In this document: in pieces, positions 36,668 through 48,318 of the stretch
How positions within the stretch are numbered: position 1 is the stretch's first letter
Layout of the letters: the number at the start of each line of letters is the position of its first letter
From: an uncultured beta proteobacterium
GTDB lineage: Bacteria; Pseudomonadota; Gammaproteobacteria; Burkholderiales; Burkholderiaceae_C
Assembly (NCBI GenBank): GCA_903897005.1
Contig: CAITZZ010000412.1
Location: forward strand, 1 to 49,561
Reading direction: 5' to 3'
Length of the DNA: 49,561 bases
Made by a program: the position numbers and the translations under genes
Notes under the pieces: generated by a model
The model's database searches: none
Told to the model about the DNA's origin: nothing
Seen by the model: the letters and a program-made list of their open reading frames with translations, nothing else

Positions 36668-37705
36668 ATGAAAGACCTGCAAATTTTATCGACCTTCCAG
36701 GAACTTCCGCCAGAGCCAGGCGGACCGGCGTCCGCGCCCGCGTTGTTGTTTGATGCCTGCCACGTTGGTGTGGCGCTGCGCGCCGTGCTGTTTGTGGAAC
36801 TGGTGGTCGGGGTTGGGGCTATGTTCGGTGCGGCCACTTTTTTCGAGTGGGTGACTCGTTTGTCGGTGCTCACAGGTGCTGCTTTGCCGGCTACCCTGGT
36901 CTGGCTTATTGCTGCCTGTGGACTGAAAAACCTGATCGCGCTGATGGGGCCGATGCTCCAGCATGCAGCGGGCGTGGCGTTGGGCGCTTTGGCTGGCCTC
37001 TGCGGCTGCGCCATGTTGTACATGGCTGGCTGGCAGGAGCCAGTGCCGTGGCTGGCAAGTGCTTTTGCTGGGGCCTTGTTGGCGGCATTGTTGGTGCTGG
37101 CGCTGCTGTGGCGCCAGCGCAGCAAAGCGCCAGCACAGACCAAGGCGCGATTGAATGAATTGCAGTCGCGTATTCGACCGCACTTTTTGTTCAATACCTT
37201 GAATAGTGCCATCGCACTGGTGCGCGCCGAGCCGGCCAAAGCCGAGGCGCTGCTGGAAGACTTGAGCGATTTGTTCCGTCACGCGCTGGTCGAGCAGGGA
37301 GAATCAGTGACATTGGCCGATGAAATTGCGCTGGCTCAACGCTATCTGGCGATAGAGCATGTGCGCTTTGGCGATCGAATCCGGGTCGAGTGGTCGCTCG
37401 ATGCGGCGGCGGCGACGGCCAAATTGCCACCCTTGTTGCTGCAGCCACTGGTGGAAAACGCAGTGAGGCACGGCGTTGAACCCAGCGCAAGCGGCGCCCA
37501 GATCAGAATTTCGACGGAGCGCCGTGGTTCCCGCGTCGTTATCAAGGTCATCAATACCGTTCCAGCCGGGCAGGGCGAATCCGGTAGCGGGGTAGCGCTG
37601 GAGAATGTGAGGGACCGGCTGAGTTTGTTGCATGACGTGCAGTGCCAGTTCAGCTGTGTCATGCGAGACGGCATTTTTCAGGTCAGGATCGAGGTGCCGC
37701 TGTGA
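36668..37705 (+). CDS. algZ: LytS/AlgZ-type sensor histidine kinase
   Basis: This 345-aa membrane kinase has four predicted helices (about 33-58, 66-83, 95-117, 126-148) with no large periplasmic domain. The phosphoacceptor region is [16 protein letters not shown] (His172). The ATPase domain has the N-box [13 protein letters not shown] and the G-box [13 protein letters not shown]. This is the HisKA_7TM-less LytS-like class to which Pseudomonas AlgZ/FimS belongs. The gene partner (LytTR regulator 19 bp downstream) and the argH/hemC neighbourhood match the Pseudomonas algZR locus. The symbol is by architecture and synteny; function here is inferred. Confidence 0.82.
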   Translation: MKDLQILSTFQELPPEPGGPASAPALLFDACHVGVALRAVLFVELVVGVGAMFGAATFFEWVTRLSVLTGAALPATLVWLIAACGLKNLIALMGPMLQHAAGVALGALAGLCGCAMLYMAGWQEPVPWLASAFAGALLAALLVLALLWRQRSKAPAQTKARLNELQSRIRPHFLFNTLNSAIALVRAEPAKAEALLEDLSDLFRHALVEQGESVTLADEIALAQRYLAIEHVRFGDRIRVEWSLDAAAATAKLPPLLLQPLVENAVRHGVEPSASGAQIRISTERRGSRVVIKVINTVPAGQGESGSGVALENVRDRLSLLHDVQCQFSCVMRDGIFQVRIEVPL

Positions 37706-37724
37706 TTCCACGAGCCTGCCCATC

Positions 37725-38474
37725 ATGCGCCTGAAGGTGCTACTGGTTGATGATGAGCAACTTGCGCGGGCGCGCCTGCGCACCTTGCTGGCAGACTGCA
37801 ATGAACCACAAGCCAGCGTTGAGGCGGAGGCAGGTAATGCGACGCAGGCGCTGCAATGGCTGCAGCGCCAATCCTTTGACCTGGCCTTGGTGGACATTCA
37901 CATGCCGGGAGCCGATGGTCTGGCACTTGCCCAAGCCCTGCGTGCGCTGCCCAGTCCGCCGGCGCTGGTGTTTGTGACCGCGCATGCTGAACACGCCGTA
38001 CAGGCCTTTGAGCTCGAAGCGCTGGACTATCTGACCAAACCTGTGCGCCTGCAGCGTTTACAGATGGCGTTGGAAAAGGCGGCGCGCTTTGTGCAGGCGC
38101 GGCGCGACAAGGAAGCAGTTCCGCCCGAGGAGCTAATGATCATTCAGGAGCGCGGCCGAACAGAGCGGGTGCCGCTGTCCGAAGTGCTGTATCTCAAGGC
38201 AGAGCTGAAGTACCTCACGGTGAGAACGCAAACTACCAGTTATCTGATGGAAGGTTCGCTGAGCGAAATGGAAACCAAATACCCCAACCGCTTTCTGCGC
38301 ATTCACCGAAACGCCCTGGTCACCAAAGGACGTGTGCGCTCGCTTGAGAAACAGCACGATACTGCGGACGGTGAGAGTTGGGGAGTCCGACTCTACGGCA
38401 TTGAGGAGTCGTTGTTGGTGTCACGGCGACAACTCCCTGCCGTGCGTGAATTGGTGGCTAACCTGTGTTCCTGA
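37725..38474 (+). CDS. algR: LytTR-family response regulator, AlgR-like
   Basis: This 249-aa response regulator has a receiver domain ([11 protein letters not shown] with Asp9/Asp10, phosphoacceptor Asp57 in [13 protein letters not shown], Lys105 in YLTKP) and a LytTR DNA-binding domain (about 140-245, with [10 protein letters not shown]). The ATG at 37725 is used; an open frame upstream overlaps the kinase gene without similarity. It forms a two-gene unit with the kinase. Its last 17 bp overlap the convergent ppc gene. In Pseudomonas AlgR controls type IV pili and alginate; the targets here are unknown. Confidence 0.88.
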   Translation: MRLKVLLVDDEQLARARLRTLLADCNEPQASVEAEAGNATQALQWLQRQSFDLALVDIHMPGADGLALAQALRALPSPPALVFVTAHAEHAVQAFELEALDYLTKPVRLQRLQMALEKAARFVQARRDKEAVPPEELMIIQERGRTERVPLSEVLYLKAELKYLTVRTQTTSYLMEGSLSEMETKYPNRFLRIHRNALVTKGRVRSLEKQHDTADGESWGVRLYGIEESLLVSRRQLPAVRELVANLCS

Positions 38475-41343
38475 GTCCGGCCGCGATGCCGTTGATGGAA
38501 ATATGGATGCCGCGCTGGATCCGCGCGTCGGTCTGCCCCGAGCGGTAGCGCCGTACCAGTTCGACTTGCAGATGATGCAGTGGATCGATGTAAGGAAAAC
38601 GGTGGCGAATGGATCGTTGAAGCGCTGCGTTGTGGGTCAGGCGGTGCTTGTCGCCGGTGATGCGGGTCAGCGCATTGGCCGTACTGTGCCACTCAAGTTC
38701 AATAAGCTGGAAGATGCTCTTGCGCAGTCGCCCGTCAGACACCAGTTCCGCATAACGCCTGGCCAGTGCCAGATCGCTTTTTGCCATCACCATGTCAATG
38801 TTTGATAACAGCGTATTGAAAAACGGCCAGTCCCGGTACATCTGCCGCAGCAACTGCAGGCGCTCCTTGCTGGTGGCCGTGCCTGGTTGACGAAGAAATT
38901 GCTCCACCGCAGCGCCAAAGCCGAACCAGCCCGGTAAGGTCAGGCGGCATTGGCCCCAGCTAAAACCCCAGGGAATCGCCCTCAGGTCTTCAATCTTGTT
39001 TGTTCCCTTGCGTGATGCGGGGCGCGAGCCAATATTGAGTTCGGCAATTTCACGAATCGGTGTTGAGTCAAAGAAGTACCGGGTGAAGCCGGGGGTTTCG
39101 TACACCAGCTTGCGGTAGGCCGCCATGCTGCTTGCCGACAGTTCCGCAGCCGCGTTCAGAAAAGAAGCGCTGGCCGATCTTGTCGTTTGCAGCAGCGTCG
39201 CCTCCAGCGTTGCCGCGACCAGGGTCTCCAGATTGCGCCGACCGATTTCGGGGTTTGCGTACTTGGAGCCGATGACCTCGCCCTGTTCGGTCAGGCGTAT
39301 CTGGCCACGGACCGTGCCTGGAGGCTGGGCCAGAATGGCCTGGTAGCTGGGTCCACCGCCGCGACCGACGGTGCCGCCCCGGCCATGGAACATGCGCAAG
39401 GGAATGGGTTTGGTTGAGGCGGCGGCCGCCAGTTCATCAAACACCTTTACCAGGTCGGTTTCGGCCCGGTAGAGTTCCCAGTTGCTCGTGAAGATTCCGC
39501 CATCCTTGTTGCTGTCGGAGTAGCCCAGCATGATGTCCTGCTCGCAATACTGGTCGGCCTGGCCACGTTGCACCATGGGCAGTATGCCAGGCAGGGCATA
39601 GAACTCTCGCATGATGGGTGCCGCGTTGCGCAAGTCGTCGATGGTCTCGAACAATGGGACCACAATCAGGTCGCAATACGCGCCGACGTCAAGCGTCCCC
39701 TGCAACAGACCCACCTCTTTTTGCAACAGAAGAACTTCGAGTAGATCGCTGACTGTTTCGGTGTGGCTGATGATGTAGTGGCGAATGGCCTCCGAGCCGA
39801 AGCGCCGACGCAAGACTTTGGCAGCTTCGAAGATGGCCAGTTCACCCTGGGCGCCTGGTGAGTAAGTGGCACCGACGACGCGCAATGGGCGTGCATCGTT
39901 CAGCAAATTGAGCAGCAACCGGCGCTTGGCAGCTTCGTCGAGTTCGGCGTAGCCTGACTCCAGGCGCGCCACGGCAAGCAATTCGGCGACCACCGCCTCG
40001 TGCTGGTCTGAACTCTGGCGCAAGTCGACCGTCGCCAGGTGAAAGCCAAAAACATCAAGCGCCCGAATCAAGGGCTGCAGGCGCTGCGTTACCAGCGTGC
40101 CGCCATGATGTGCCAGCAGTGATGCTTCGATCGTGCGCAAGTCGGCCAGCAGGGCCTGCGCATGGGGATAAGGATTTTGTGGCGCGACGGCGTGGCGTGC
40201 CGCCTCACCGCCTGTTAGTTCTTTCAGACTGGCAGCGAGTCGGGCGTAGATGCCGATCAGGGCGCGCCGGTAAGGCTCGTCCTGCCGATGCTCACTGGTG
40301 TCAGGGGATCGGTCGGCAAGGGACAGCATTTGCGGCTGGCACTTCACCAGCAACGACGACAGGGACAGTTCGCCGCCCAACAAGTGGACTTCTGTCAGAT
40401 AGTGGCGCAGTGCCACTTCCGCCTGTCGGCGCAGCGCGTTCTTCAGCGTTCCTTCCGTCACATTGGGGTTGCCGTCGCGGTCGCCACCGATCCACTGACC
40501 CATACGCAGGAAACTGTGTACCGGGTAATGCCCGAGTTCGCGTTCCAGGCTGGCATAAACCCTGGGGATTTCCCGCAGAAATGTCAATTCGTAATAGCTC
40601 AGCGCATTTTCGACTTCGTCGGCCACCGTGAGTTTCGAGTAGCGCAGGAGACGGGTCTGCCACAACTGCGAAATGCGGGAGCGCATCTGCTGCTCGTTGC
40701 CGGCCAGTTCTCGTGGTGTCAGCGTGTCTTTGCCTTGATGAGACCAGGCAGCCCGGATCTTGATGTCGTCACGCACGCTGAGCAAACCGGCAACATCACG
40801 CTCTGCGTCCAGAATGCTCTTCCGTTGCACCTCGGTTGGGTGCGCGGTCAGCACGGGCGAGACAAAACTCGTCCCCAGCGTGGCTGCTATCTGTGCCGAA
40901 CTGATTCCCGCTTGGTGACAACGCAGCAAGGCTGCTTCCAGGCTGCCGGCTTGCATCTGACCAGCGCGCTCGTGGATAGCGCGGCGACGGATGTGGTGGC
41001 GATCTTCTGCCAGATTGACCAGGTGGCTGAAGTAGCTGAAGGCACGAATCACGCTCACGGTTTGATCGCTGCTCAAACCTTTGAGCAGCTTCTTCAGCGC
41101 CTTGTCGGCCCCGGCATCGGCGTCGCGGCGGAAAGCGACGGACAATTGGCGAATCCGCTCAATAAGTTCGAAGGCGGCGGGTCCTTCCTGCTCACGAATG
41201 ACATCACCAAGGATTCGACCCAGCAGCCGGATGTCTTCCAGCAGCGGACGTTCATTGACCTTGCTGGCTCCGGGCGATTCCGATTTTGGCTTCTTGATCA
41301 TGGCATTGGCAGAGCTGAGGTCAAAGAGTCGATCATTAGCCAT
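38458..41343 (-). CDS. ppc: phosphoenolpyruvate carboxylase
   Basis: Ppc fixes bicarbonate onto phosphoenolpyruvate to give oxaloacetate, replenishing the TCA cycle. The 961-aa protein has the catalytic His168 in [13 protein letters not shown], the [10 protein letters not shown] motif, the [12 protein letters not shown] loop, and the C-terminal family ending in ...[12 protein letters not shown]. The ATG at 41343 is 58 bp from the divergent hemC ATG, so the two promoters are tightly packed. The 3' end overlaps algR by 17 bp. Longer than the 883-aa E. coli enzyme, mostly from an N-terminal extension of about 30 residues. Confidence 0.97.
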   Translation of the reverse strand: MANDRLFDLSSANAMIKKPKSESPGASKVNERPLLEDIRLLGRILGDVIREQEGPAAFELIERIRQLSVAFRRDADAGADKALKKLLKGLSSDQTVSVIRAFSYFSHLVNLAEDRHHIRRRAIHERAGQMQAGSLEAALLRCHQAGISSAQIAATLGTSFVSPVLTAHPTEVQRKSILDAERDVAGLLSVRDDIKIRAAWSHQGKDTLTPRELAGNEQQMRSRISQLWQTRLLRYSKLTVADEVENALSYYELTFLREIPRVYASLERELGHYPVHSFLRMGQWIGGDRDGNPNVTEGTLKNALRRQAEVALRHYLTEVHLLGGELSLSSLLVKCQPQMLSLADRSPDTSEHRQDEPYRRALIGIYARLAASLKELTGGEAARHAVAPQNPYPHAQALLADLRTIEASLLAHHGGTLVTQRLQPLIRALDVFGFHLATVDLRQSSDQHEAVVAELLAVARLESGYAELDEAAKRRLLLNLLNDARPLRVVGATYSPGAQGELAIFEAAKVLRRRFGSEAIRHYIISHTETVSDLLEVLLLQKEVGLLQGTLDVGAYCDLIVVPLFETIDDLRNAAPIMREFYALPGILPMVQRGQADQYCEQDIMLGYSDSNKDGGIFTSNWELYRAETDLVKVFDELAAAASTKPIPLRMFHGRGGTVGRGGGPSYQAILAQPPGTVRGQIRLTEQGEVIGSKYANPEIGRRNLETLVAATLEATLLQTTRSASASFLNAAAELSASSMAAYRKLVYETPGFTRYFFDSTPIREIAELNIGSRPASRKGTNKIEDLRAIPWGFSWGQCRLTLPGWFGFGAAVEQFLRQPGTATSKERLQLLRQMYRDWPFFNTLLSNIDMVMAKSDLALARRYAELVSDGRLRKSIFQLIELEWHSTANALTRITGDKHRLTHNAALQRSIRHRFPYIDPLHHLQVELVRRYRSGQTDARIQRGIHISINGIAAGLRNTG

Positions 41344-41401
41344 GCTAGCATCCTGCGTCCGCTTTGGATTACAAGCAAGTTACAACCAAGAAACACAGCT
41401 T

Positions 41402-42328
41402 ATGAGCAGTTTGACGATAGCAACACGAGAGAGCCGACTGGCACTTTGGCAGGCGCAGCACGTGAAGTCCTTGCTGGAGCAGCACGGGCACCAGGTCAGC
41501 CTGCTGGGCATGACAACCTTGGGCGATCAAATACTGGACCGGGCGCTCAGCAAAGTTGGCGGCAAGGGGCTGTTTGTCAAGGAACTGGAAGTGGCTCTGG
41601 CGGACGGGCGCGCTGACCTGGCGGTCCATTCCTTGAAAGACGTTCCGATGGAACTGCCCGAGGGATTCAGCCTGGCTTGCGTGATGGAGCGGGAAGACCC
41701 GCGCGATGCGTTTGTGTCCAATCGCTATGCCGATCTGGCCAGTTTGCCGCACGGTGCAGTGGTTGGCAGTTCGAGCCTGCGCCGCATGGCGCTGCTGCGC
41801 GCATCACGTCCAGACCTCAGAATCGAGCCTTTGCGTGGCAACCTGGATACGCGACTGCGCAAGCTCGATGACGGGTTGTATGACGCCATTGTGCTGGCTG
41901 CAGCCGGATTGAAAAGACTGGGGCTCAAGGAAAGAATTCGTGCCACCTTTGAGCCTGCCATGATGCTGCCTGCCGCAGGGCAGGGAGCGCTCGGAATCGA
42001 GGTGCTGAGTGTGCGACAGGATGTGATCGACGCACTGGCAGTGCTGGCGCACCACAACACCTGGCTTGCCGTTTCGGCTGAACGCGCGGTCAGTCGGGCG
42101 ATGGGTGGCAGCTGCTCGATGCCGCTGGCCGCGTTTGCCACGTTGAAGGGCAAAATCTTGACCATGGATGCGGCCTGGGGCGACCCCGAAGGTGTGCTCG
42201 ATTTGGTCAGCGTGCAAGCCAGTGCGCCGGTGACGGACCTGGTCAGTGCAGCGGCGTTGGGAACGCAGCTTGCCGCTGATTTGCGCTCACTTGTGCTGGC
42301 CAGGGGTGGGTCCCTTGTTGTGACCTGA
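41402..42328 (+). CDS. hemC: hydroxymethylbilane synthase (porphobilinogen deaminase)
   Basis: HemC polymerises four porphobilinogens to hydroxymethylbilane. From the ATG at 41402 it is 308 aa. Signatures are [44 protein letters not shown], the [12 protein letters not shown] loop, and Cys238 in [12 protein letters not shown], which carries the dipyrromethane cofactor. First gene of hemC-hemD-hemX-hemY. The frame is open further upstream through ppc but unrelated there. Confidence 0.97.
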   Translation: MSSLTIATRESRLALWQAQHVKSLLEQHGHQVSLLGMTTLGDQILDRALSKVGGKGLFVKELEVALADGRADLAVHSLKDVPMELPEGFSLACVMEREDPRDAFVSNRYADLASLPHGAVVGSSSLRRMALLRASRPDLRIEPLRGNLDTRLRKLDDGLYDAIVLAAAGLKRLGLKERIRATFEPAMMLPAAGQGALGIEVLSVRQDVIDALAVLAHHNTWLAVSAERAVSRAMGGSCSMPLAAFATLKGKILTMDAAWGDPEGVLDLVSVQASAPVTDLVSAAALGTQLAADLRSLVLARGGSLVVT

Positions 42329-42336
42329 CTCAATCT

Positions 42337-43161
42337 ATGCGCGTTATCGTTACCCGTCCTGAACGTGAAGCACGGCGCTGGGTAATTGATCTGGCAGCGC
42401 AGGGTTTTCAGGCGCTGGCATTGCCGCTGATCCAGATTGGCCCAGTTCACAATCAGACGCAACTGACTACAACGCGGCAGCAACTGGCCAGCTATGCCGG
42501 TGTCATGTTTGTCAGTGCCAATGCCGTAGACTATTTTTTTGCTTCCGACACGTCGCTGGCTGCTGGCTTGAATGCGAGCGGCCATGGCAGAACCAGGGCA
42601 TGGGCCACTGGCCCCGGCACCGCCAAGGCGCTGCTGCGCGCCGGCGTTGCGCCTGAACGACTGGATGTGCCGCCAAGCGACGCTGCGCAATTCGATTCTG
42701 AAGCCTTATGGCAAGTCGTAGCGCCACAGGTGCGCGCAGCGGATCGCGTGCTGATTGTGCGCGGTGCCGACGCAATCGATGGTGAGGAGTTGACTGCTGG
42801 CGGTGGTCGGGACTGGTTCGCCGGAAAAGTTGCGGCCGCGGGGGCGCAGGTGGAACTGGTTGCCGCCTACCAGCGTCAGGTGCCAATTTTCAGCGCGGAT
42901 GAGCGTGCGCTGGCGCGTCAGGCGGCGCGTGACGGTTCCGTCTGGTTGTTTAGCAGCGCCCAGGCGGTGCGCAATCTTCAAGCGGCTTGGCCCGAACAAA
43001 GCTGGGTTCACGGGCACGCGCTGGCAACGCATGCGCGGATTGCTGCGGCCGCACGAAGCGCTGGGTTTGGTGTTGTTTTGGAGTCTCGACCAACACTGCC
43101 GGACGTGTTGGCAGCGCTAAAATCAAGCGATGAACTCCGATGCCAAGGCCCAAGCCGATGA
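42337..43161 (+). CDS. hemD: uroporphyrinogen-III synthase
   Basis: HemD cyclises hydroxymethylbilane to uroporphyrinogen III. The sequence is poorly conserved across bacteria, but the 274-aa protein has the two-domain HemD layout: start RVIVTRPEREARRWV, FVSANAVDYFF, ATGPGTAKAL, VLIVRGADAIDGEEL, WLFSSAQAVRNL and a late HARIAAAARSAGF. It starts 8 bp after hemC, and its last 32 bp overlap the start of hemX. Context makes the call firm. Confidence 0.93.
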   Translation: MRVIVTRPEREARRWVIDLAAQGFQALALPLIQIGPVHNQTQLTTTRQQLASYAGVMFVSANAVDYFFASDTSLAAGLNASGHGRTRAWATGPGTAKALLRAGVAPERLDVPPSDAAQFDSEALWQVVAPQVRAADRVLIVRGADAIDGEELTAGGGRDWFAGKVAAAGAQVELVAAYQRQVPIFSADERALARQAARDGSVWLFSSAQAVRNLQAAWPEQSWVHGHALATHARIAAAARSAGFGVVLESRPTLPDVLAALKSSDELRCQGPSR

Positions 43162-44194
43162 CCTGACTGCCGTGGCTGCCGGTGTCGATCAACCGTTGCC
43201 TCCGGCGAAATCAACCAGCGCACCGCGCTGGTTCATCGTCAGTCTGGCAGTGTTGTCCACGGTGGGACTACTGTCCAGTGCCTTCCTATGGCAAAAGTTG
43301 TCGTCGATGCAGGAGCAACTGGCACGTCAAAGCGCCGATGCAGGACTTCAATCAACGGAAGCCCGGGCCATTGCCCGACAGGCCCAGGAGCTGGCCCGCG
43401 AGGCGGCCGCGCGCGTGGCAGTGTTTGATGCCAGGCTAAGCGAGGTCTCGTTGCAACGCACGCAGCTCGAAGAACTGATGCAGAGTTTGTCGCGTTCACG
43501 CGATGAAAATATGGTGGTTGACATCGAATCGGCCATTCGCCTGGCGCAGCAACAGGCCCAATTGACCGGCAGCGTCGAACCCCTGCTGGCGGCGCTCAAG
43601 AGTGCTGATCAACGAGTCGCGCGCGCCGCACAACCGCGTCTGACACCCCTGCAACGGGCGATCGGGCGCGATATTGACAGGATCAAATCCGTTGCGATCA
43701 GCGATACACCAGGCCTGTTGGTAAAGCTCGACGAATTGGTGCATCTTACCGATGAACTGACGCTTGCCAATGCGGTGCCAGCAACGCGTGCGTCCAGCGC
43801 CGTCAAGCGCGAGCCTTCTGACGCGGCCTCGACCCTGTGGCTGCGCAGCTTGCAGGTACTGCGTGATCAGGCCAGTTCGCTGCTACGGGTCAGCCGGATC
43901 GAGCAACCGGAGGCGGCTCTATTGTCCCCTGAGCAGTCCTTTTTCCTGCGCGAAAATTTCAAACTGAAATTGCTCAATGCCAGACTTGGTTTGCTAGCCC
44001 GTCAACTCGACTCGGCACGCGCCGATTTGGCAGCCGCCACGGTTTCACTGAATCGCTATTTTGATCCAGGTTCGCGCAAGACGCAGCTGGTGGCCTCCAT
44101 GCTGCAGCAGGTTCAATCGCAGATGAAAACACTGCAGATTCCGCGTGTCGACGAGACTCTGGCGGCGCTCGCAACTGCGGCCGCTGGACGTTAG
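43130..44194 (+). CDS. hemX: HemX-like membrane protein
   Basis: HemX-like proteins of proteobacteria (distinct from the Bacillus HemX) are membrane proteins of unknown role encoded after hemD. The 354-aa product has a short cytoplasmic Ala/Pro-rich N-terminus, one membrane helix (about 33-53), a coiled-coil stretch (about 55-120), and a soluble helical domain ending near 345. An older idea that it is a uroporphyrinogen methylase is not supported: there is no SAM-binding motif. It overlaps hemD by 32 bp and is followed by hemY after 2 bp. Confidence 0.85.
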   Translation: MNSDAKAQADDLTAVAAGVDQPLPPAKSTSAPRWFIVSLAVLSTVGLLSSAFLWQKLSSMQEQLARQSADAGLQSTEARAIARQAQELAREAAARVAVFDARLSEVSLQRTQLEELMQSLSRSRDENMVVDIESAIRLAQQQAQLTGSVEPLLAALKSADQRVARAAQPRLTPLQRAIGRDIDRIKSVAISDTPGLLVKLDELVHLTDELTLANAVPATRASSAVKREPSDAASTLWLRSLQVLRDQASSLLRVSRIEQPEAALLSPEQSFFLRENFKLKLLNARLGLLARQLDSARADLAAATVSLNRYFDPGSRKTQLVASMLQQVQSQMKTLQIPRVDETLAALATAAAGR

Positions 44195-44196
44195 CG

Positions 44197-45483
44197 ATGC
44201 GCTCGGCATTGTGGTTTCTGGGATTGTTTGGTGTCGCGGTTGCTGCCGCGCTGTTTGCTGGCAACAATCAGGGAACAATCACGCTGTTCTGGCCCCCTTA
44301 CCGCGTCGATCTGTCGCTCAACCTCGTGCTGCTGGTGACGGCCCTTTTGTTTATTGCAGTGCATCTGGCATTGCGTGCCCTGGCAGCACTTTTTGCGATG
44401 CCAGGCTTGGCGCGACGCTGGCGCATCCAGCACCAGGAGCGCATGATTGCGCAAGCCTTGCTTGACGCGATATCGCAATTGATTGCGGGACGCTTCGTTA
44501 GGGCAAGAAAAGCTGCCGAAATTGTTCTTGCACGTGACCGTGCCATGACCGCGAGCGGTGAACCACTGGCTTACTCTGCTCGCCTGCGTACCCTGTCACA
44601 CCTGCTGGCGGCCGAAAGCGCGCAGGTGCTGCAGGACAAAACGGCCCGCGAAGAACATTTTCGTTCCGCCCTGGAGCAGAGTTCAAGCCGCGAGGCGCAG
44701 GAAATGCGCGACGGAATCCAGTTGCGCGCCGCGCGCTGGGCGCTGGAGGACAGAGACGCGCCGGGAGCTCTTGCCTGGATCGACGATCTGTCGCAGGGGG
44801 CCTCACGGCGCACCATTGCCTTGCGCTTGCGTCTGAAGGCGGAGCGCCTTGCACGCCAACCGAAGCTGGCCCTGGAAACTGCGCGCTTGCTGGCCAAGCA
44901 TCGTGCTTTTTCGGAGGCGGCAGCACTCGGTTTGCTGCGCGCATTGGCGCTCGAACTCGTTGCGACGGCGCACGATCCGGAACAGCTATTGGCGGTCTGG
45001 CAGCAGCTTGACAATGCAGAAAGAGCAACACCCGAGGTGGCGCTGGAGGCCTGCCGGCGTCTGCTGCAGATGGGTGGCGATGTGGACACCGCGCTGGCCT
45101 GGTTGCTGCCGGTGTGGGAACGAATGGTGGATGGCCTGGGCACACTGACGGAAGTTCAGCGCATCGGGCTTGTGCTGGGTATGGAGAATGGCTTTGCCGC
45201 CGCGTCAGGCACGCCGCAGGCGCTTTGGCTGAGCCGGATCGAGCAGGCACAAATGGCCAATCCAGGGGATCCGATTTTGCAGTATCTGGCAGGGGTCACC
45301 TGTTTGCGCCTGCAGTTGTGGGGCAAAGCACAACAGTTGCTAAAGCAATCGCTGCCGCGGTTGCATAACCCAGGACTGGAGCGAAGCGCATGGGCAGCGC
45401 TGGCTGAACTCGCAGAGCAACGCAGCGACACGGCTGAGGCGGCGCAGGCGTGGAAGATGGCCGCAAAATCCGGGATGCCGTAG
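44197..45483 (+). CDS. hemY: HemY-like TPR membrane protein
   Basis: This is the proteobacterial HemY family (not the Bacillus oxidase). The 428-aa protein has two N-terminal membrane helices (about 5-22 and 38-66; the segment between contains the family hallmark GTITLFWPPYRVDLS) and a C-terminal TPR-rich domain (about 100-425). It is proposed to scaffold late haem synthesis in the membrane; this is family knowledge and not visible in sequence. Last gene of the hem unit, followed by a terminator shared with rne. Confidence 0.88.
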   Translation: MRSALWFLGLFGVAVAAALFAGNNQGTITLFWPPYRVDLSLNLVLLVTALLFIAVHLALRALAALFAMPGLARRWRIQHQERMIAQALLDAISQLIAGRFVRARKAAEIVLARDRAMTASGEPLAYSARLRTLSHLLAAESAQVLQDKTAREEHFRSALEQSSSREAQEMRDGIQLRAARWALEDRDAPGALAWIDDLSQGASRRTIALRLRLKAERLARQPKLALETARLLAKHRAFSEAAALGLLRALALELVATAHDPEQLLAVWQQLDNAERATPEVALEACRRLLQMGGDVDTALAWLLPVWERMVDGLGTLTEVQRIGLVLGMENGFAAASGTPQALWLSRIEQAQMANPGDPILQYLAGVTCLRLQLWGKAQQLLKQSLPRLHNPGLERSAWAALAELAEQRSDTAEAAQAWKMAAKSGMP

Positions 45484-45510
45484 TCGCCCGAGGTTTCACG
45501 ATGCATTGAA

Positions 45511-45535
45511 AAGGGCGCACAAGGCGCCCTTTTTT
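45511..45535. terminator. bidirectional terminator between hemY and rne
   Basis: An 8-bp stem AAGGGCGC (45511-45518)/GCGCCCTT (45524-45531) with loop ACAAG is followed by T residues on the plus strand and preceded by TTGAAA, so the minus strand also ends with TTTTCAA. It separates the convergent hemY and rne genes. Confidence 0.85.
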
Positions 45536-45558
45536 GCTTCTGCTACCAGCTGCGGTGC

Positions 45559-48318
45559 TTATTGGGGTGCTTCAAATGGCAACTCCATCGTGCGCAAATT
45601 GCGTTTGGTCTCGACCAGGATCAGCGGTCCTGTGTCGACTTCGACCAATGCCGGGCGCTCTCTTGGAATATGAATCTGCTTCGGTTCAGCCGCGATCGCT
45701 GCCTGCACCGCTGCAATTTTCGCGGCATCGGAATTTACCCAAGTCAAACCCGAACTTGCGGCGATCTGGGCCAATTCGTCCAGGGGCAGTGAAAACGCCT
45801 GCAACTTGGGCATGGCAACGGCGTCGACTTTGGCGGTTGGCGCTGGAGTCACTTTAGTGACCGGTGGCATTTCGACCTGGCTTTCGGGTGCCACAGCCGG
45901 TGGTGTCACAGGCAGCGCTGGAACTGGCGCGCTGTTGTCCGTTGTGAAATAGGACCGGCGCGGCTCTTCGACGAACTCCTGCTGCGCTGCCGGAGTAGCC
46001 TGTTCCTGTCGCTCGCCTTGTTCGGAGCGATCTGTGCGGGGCGCGCGATCACGTCCGTAACGATCTCGTGGGCGTCGTTCACGCACTGGCGTTCCTTCGG
46101 TCGGGGAAACCGAGTCGGTTGGCGCGTCGGCGCGCTCTGTTGTGCTATCCGTTCCTGGCAAATCCGAGCGTGGAGCTTCATCCGGGCGCCGGTTCCGGTC
46201 TGGCCTGCGCTCAGCGCGAGTGTCCGCCCTGGGTTCGCCACGGTTGCCGCGCTCACGCCCTGGATTGCGCTGTGGACGTTCAGCATTCCCCTGGTCCACT
46301 GCGCTTGCCGGGGGTGCCGCTAGGTTCGCATTGGTTTCAACTGGCACGGACCGGCCATCCGCATCGATTCGCTCACGCTGACCCGGTGCGGGTCGGTCTG
46401 TGCGAGGACCTCTGCCACCGCGACCACCACGACCCTCTGGTCGACCACCGCGGCCCGAGCGAACATCATCTCGACCTTCACCGCGTGGCTCGTTTCTTCG
46501 CGCTCCCTCACGGCCTGGCCGGATTTCGCGCTTGTCGTCTGTGGCCGTGCTAGGCTTGGCTGTCGCAACGGGAACGGGCGCAGGCGCAAAGAGGTTCTTC
46601 AGCCAGCCGAAGAAACCTGTCGGCGCAGATGCGGCGACTACCGGCTTGGCGGCTGCGCGCGGCGCTGCTACCACCGGTTTGGGTGACTCCGGCTTCGGGA
46701 TGGCAACCGGTGCCGGCGCATCGGGCAGCACACCCTTGATGACAGGAGTCTGTTTGTTGGTCGGTTCCTGCGAGCGACGCGTTACCGCAACCGCGTCTTC
46801 CGCTTCTTCGGCCATTTTGTAGCTGGGCTCAACGTTGTCCAGGCGTGGGTCGTCATGTTTGAGTCGTTCCAGCTTGTAATTTGGTGTTTCCAAGGTCTTG
46901 TTGGGCACCATCAGCACGTTGATGCGCTGCTTGATTTCGATCTTGGCAATCTCGGCGCGCTTTTCGTTGAGCAGGAAAGAAGCGACTTCGACCGGAACCT
47001 GGCACAGCACCGAGGCCGTGTTGTCCTTGAGTGACTCTTCCTGGATGATGCGCAGAATTTGCAGTGCGCTTGATTCGGTGTCACGGATATGGCCGGAGCC
47101 GCCACAACGCGGGCAGGGAATGGAAGCGCCTTCGGACAGGGCCGGGCGCAGGCGCTGGCGGCTCATTTCCATCAGACCAAATTTGCTGATGGTGCCGAAC
47201 TGGACGCGGGCGCGGTCTTGCCGCAGCGCGTCGCGCAATCGGTTTTCCACGTCGCGGCGATTACGGCTTTCTTCCATGTCGATAAAGTCGATCACGATCA
47301 GGCCACCCAGATCGCGCAAACGCATCTGGCGCGCCACTTCATCGGCGGCTTCCAGATTGGTGCGGGTCGCGGTTTCCTCGATGTCGCCACCCTTGATGGC
47401 GCGGGCCGAATTGACGTCGACCGACACCAAAGCTTCGGTGTGGTCGATCACGATCGCCCCGCCACTGGGCAGTTGCACGGTGCGGGCATAGGCCGATTCG
47501 ATCTGGTGCTCGATCTGGAAACGGCTGAACAGCGGCGCGTCGTCACGGTAGCGCTTCACGCGCGCGGCGTGTTCCGGCATGACGTGGGCCATGAACTGCT
47601 GGGCTTGTTCATAGACGTCGTCGGTGTCGATCAGGATGTCGCCGATGTCGTTGTTGAAGTAGTCGCGGATGGCGCGGATCACCAGACTCGATTCTTGGTA
47701 AATCAGGAACGCGCCCTTGGCACCCTTGGAAGCACCGTCAATGGCGGTCCAGAGTTTGAGCAGGTAGTTCAGATCCCATTGCAGTTCCGGCGCGGCGCGG
47801 CCGATGCCTGCCGTGCGGGCAATGATGCTCATGCCGTTGGGGTATTCGAGCTGGTCCAGCGCTTCCTTGAGTTCAGCGCGGTCTTCGCCTTCAATCCGGC
47901 GCGAGACGCCACCGCCGCGTGGATTGTTGGGCATCAGCACGACATAGCGGCCGGCCAGTGAGACAAAGGTGGTCAGGGCTGCGCCCTTGTTGCCACGCTC
48001 TTCTTTTTCAACCTGAACCAGCAGTTCCTGGCCTTCGCGGATGGCGTCCTGGATGCGCGCCTGACTGACAGAGACACCTTGCTGAAAGTATTGTCTGGAA
48101 ATTTCCTTGAACGGCAGAAAACCGTGCCGGTCCTCACCATAATCTACAAAACAGGCTTCCAGCGAGGGCTCGACGCGCGTGACCACGGCCTTGTAGATAT
48201 TTCCCTTGCGCTGCTCGCGCCCTTCAATTTCAATTTCGTAGTCGAGCAGTTTTTGTCCATCGACAATGGCCAGCCGGCGTTCTTCCGCCTGCGTAGCATT
48301 AATCAGCATCCGTTTCAT
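45559..48318 (-). CDS. rne: ribonuclease E
   Basis: RNase E is the essential endonuclease of mRNA decay and rRNA/tRNA processing. The 919-aa protein has the N-terminal catalytic half (S1 domain about 35-125, Asp301 in [10 protein letters not shown] and Asp344 in IVIDFIDM as metal ligands, zinc-link Cys402 and Cys405 in CPRCGGSG). The second half is a disordered Arg/Gly/Glu-rich scaffold with [15 protein letters not shown]-type RNA-binding stretches and a conserved C-terminal end. The ATG at 48318 has GAAGGA 9 bases upstream. A gene-free region of about 520 bp lies upstream. Confidence 0.96.
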   Translation of the reverse strand: MKRMLINATQAEERRLAIVDGQKLLDYEIEIEGREQRKGNIYKAVVTRVEPSLEACFVDYGEDRHGFLPFKEISRQYFQQGVSVSQARIQDAIREGQELLVQVEKEERGNKGAALTTFVSLAGRYVVLMPNNPRGGGVSRRIEGEDRAELKEALDQLEYPNGMSIIARTAGIGRAAPELQWDLNYLLKLWTAIDGASKGAKGAFLIYQESSLVIRAIRDYFNNDIGDILIDTDDVYEQAQQFMAHVMPEHAARVKRYRDDAPLFSRFQIEHQIESAYARTVQLPSGGAIVIDHTEALVSVDVNSARAIKGGDIEETATRTNLEAADEVARQMRLRDLGGLIVIDFIDMEESRNRRDVENRLRDALRQDRARVQFGTISKFGLMEMSRQRLRPALSEGASIPCPRCGGSGHIRDTESSALQILRIIQEESLKDNTASVLCQVPVEVASFLLNEKRAEIAKIEIKQRINVLMVPNKTLETPNYKLERLKHDDPRLDNVEPSYKMAEEAEDAVAVTRRSQEPTNKQTPVIKGVLPDAPAPVAIPKPESPKPVVAAPRAAAKPVVAASAPTGFFGWLKNLFAPAPVPVATAKPSTATDDKREIRPGREGARRNEPRGEGRDDVRSGRGGRPEGRGGRGGRGPRTDRPAPGQRERIDADGRSVPVETNANLAAPPASAVDQGNAERPQRNPGRERGNRGEPRADTRAERRPDRNRRPDEAPRSDLPGTDSTTERADAPTDSVSPTEGTPVRERRPRDRYGRDRAPRTDRSEQGERQEQATPAAQQEFVEEPRRSYFTTDNSAPVPALPVTPPAVAPESQVEMPPVTKVTPAPTAKVDAVAMPKLQAFSLPLDELAQIAASSGLTWVNSDAAKIAAVQAAIAAEPKQIHIPRERPALVEVDTGPLILVETKRNLRTMELPFEAPQ

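Noticed and set aside
40288-41616. Plus-strand open frame of about 440 codons opposite ppc and into hemC
   Set aside because: It has low-complexity, atypical composition and runs across ppc, the divergent promoter region and hemC out of frame; both overlapped genes are certain.
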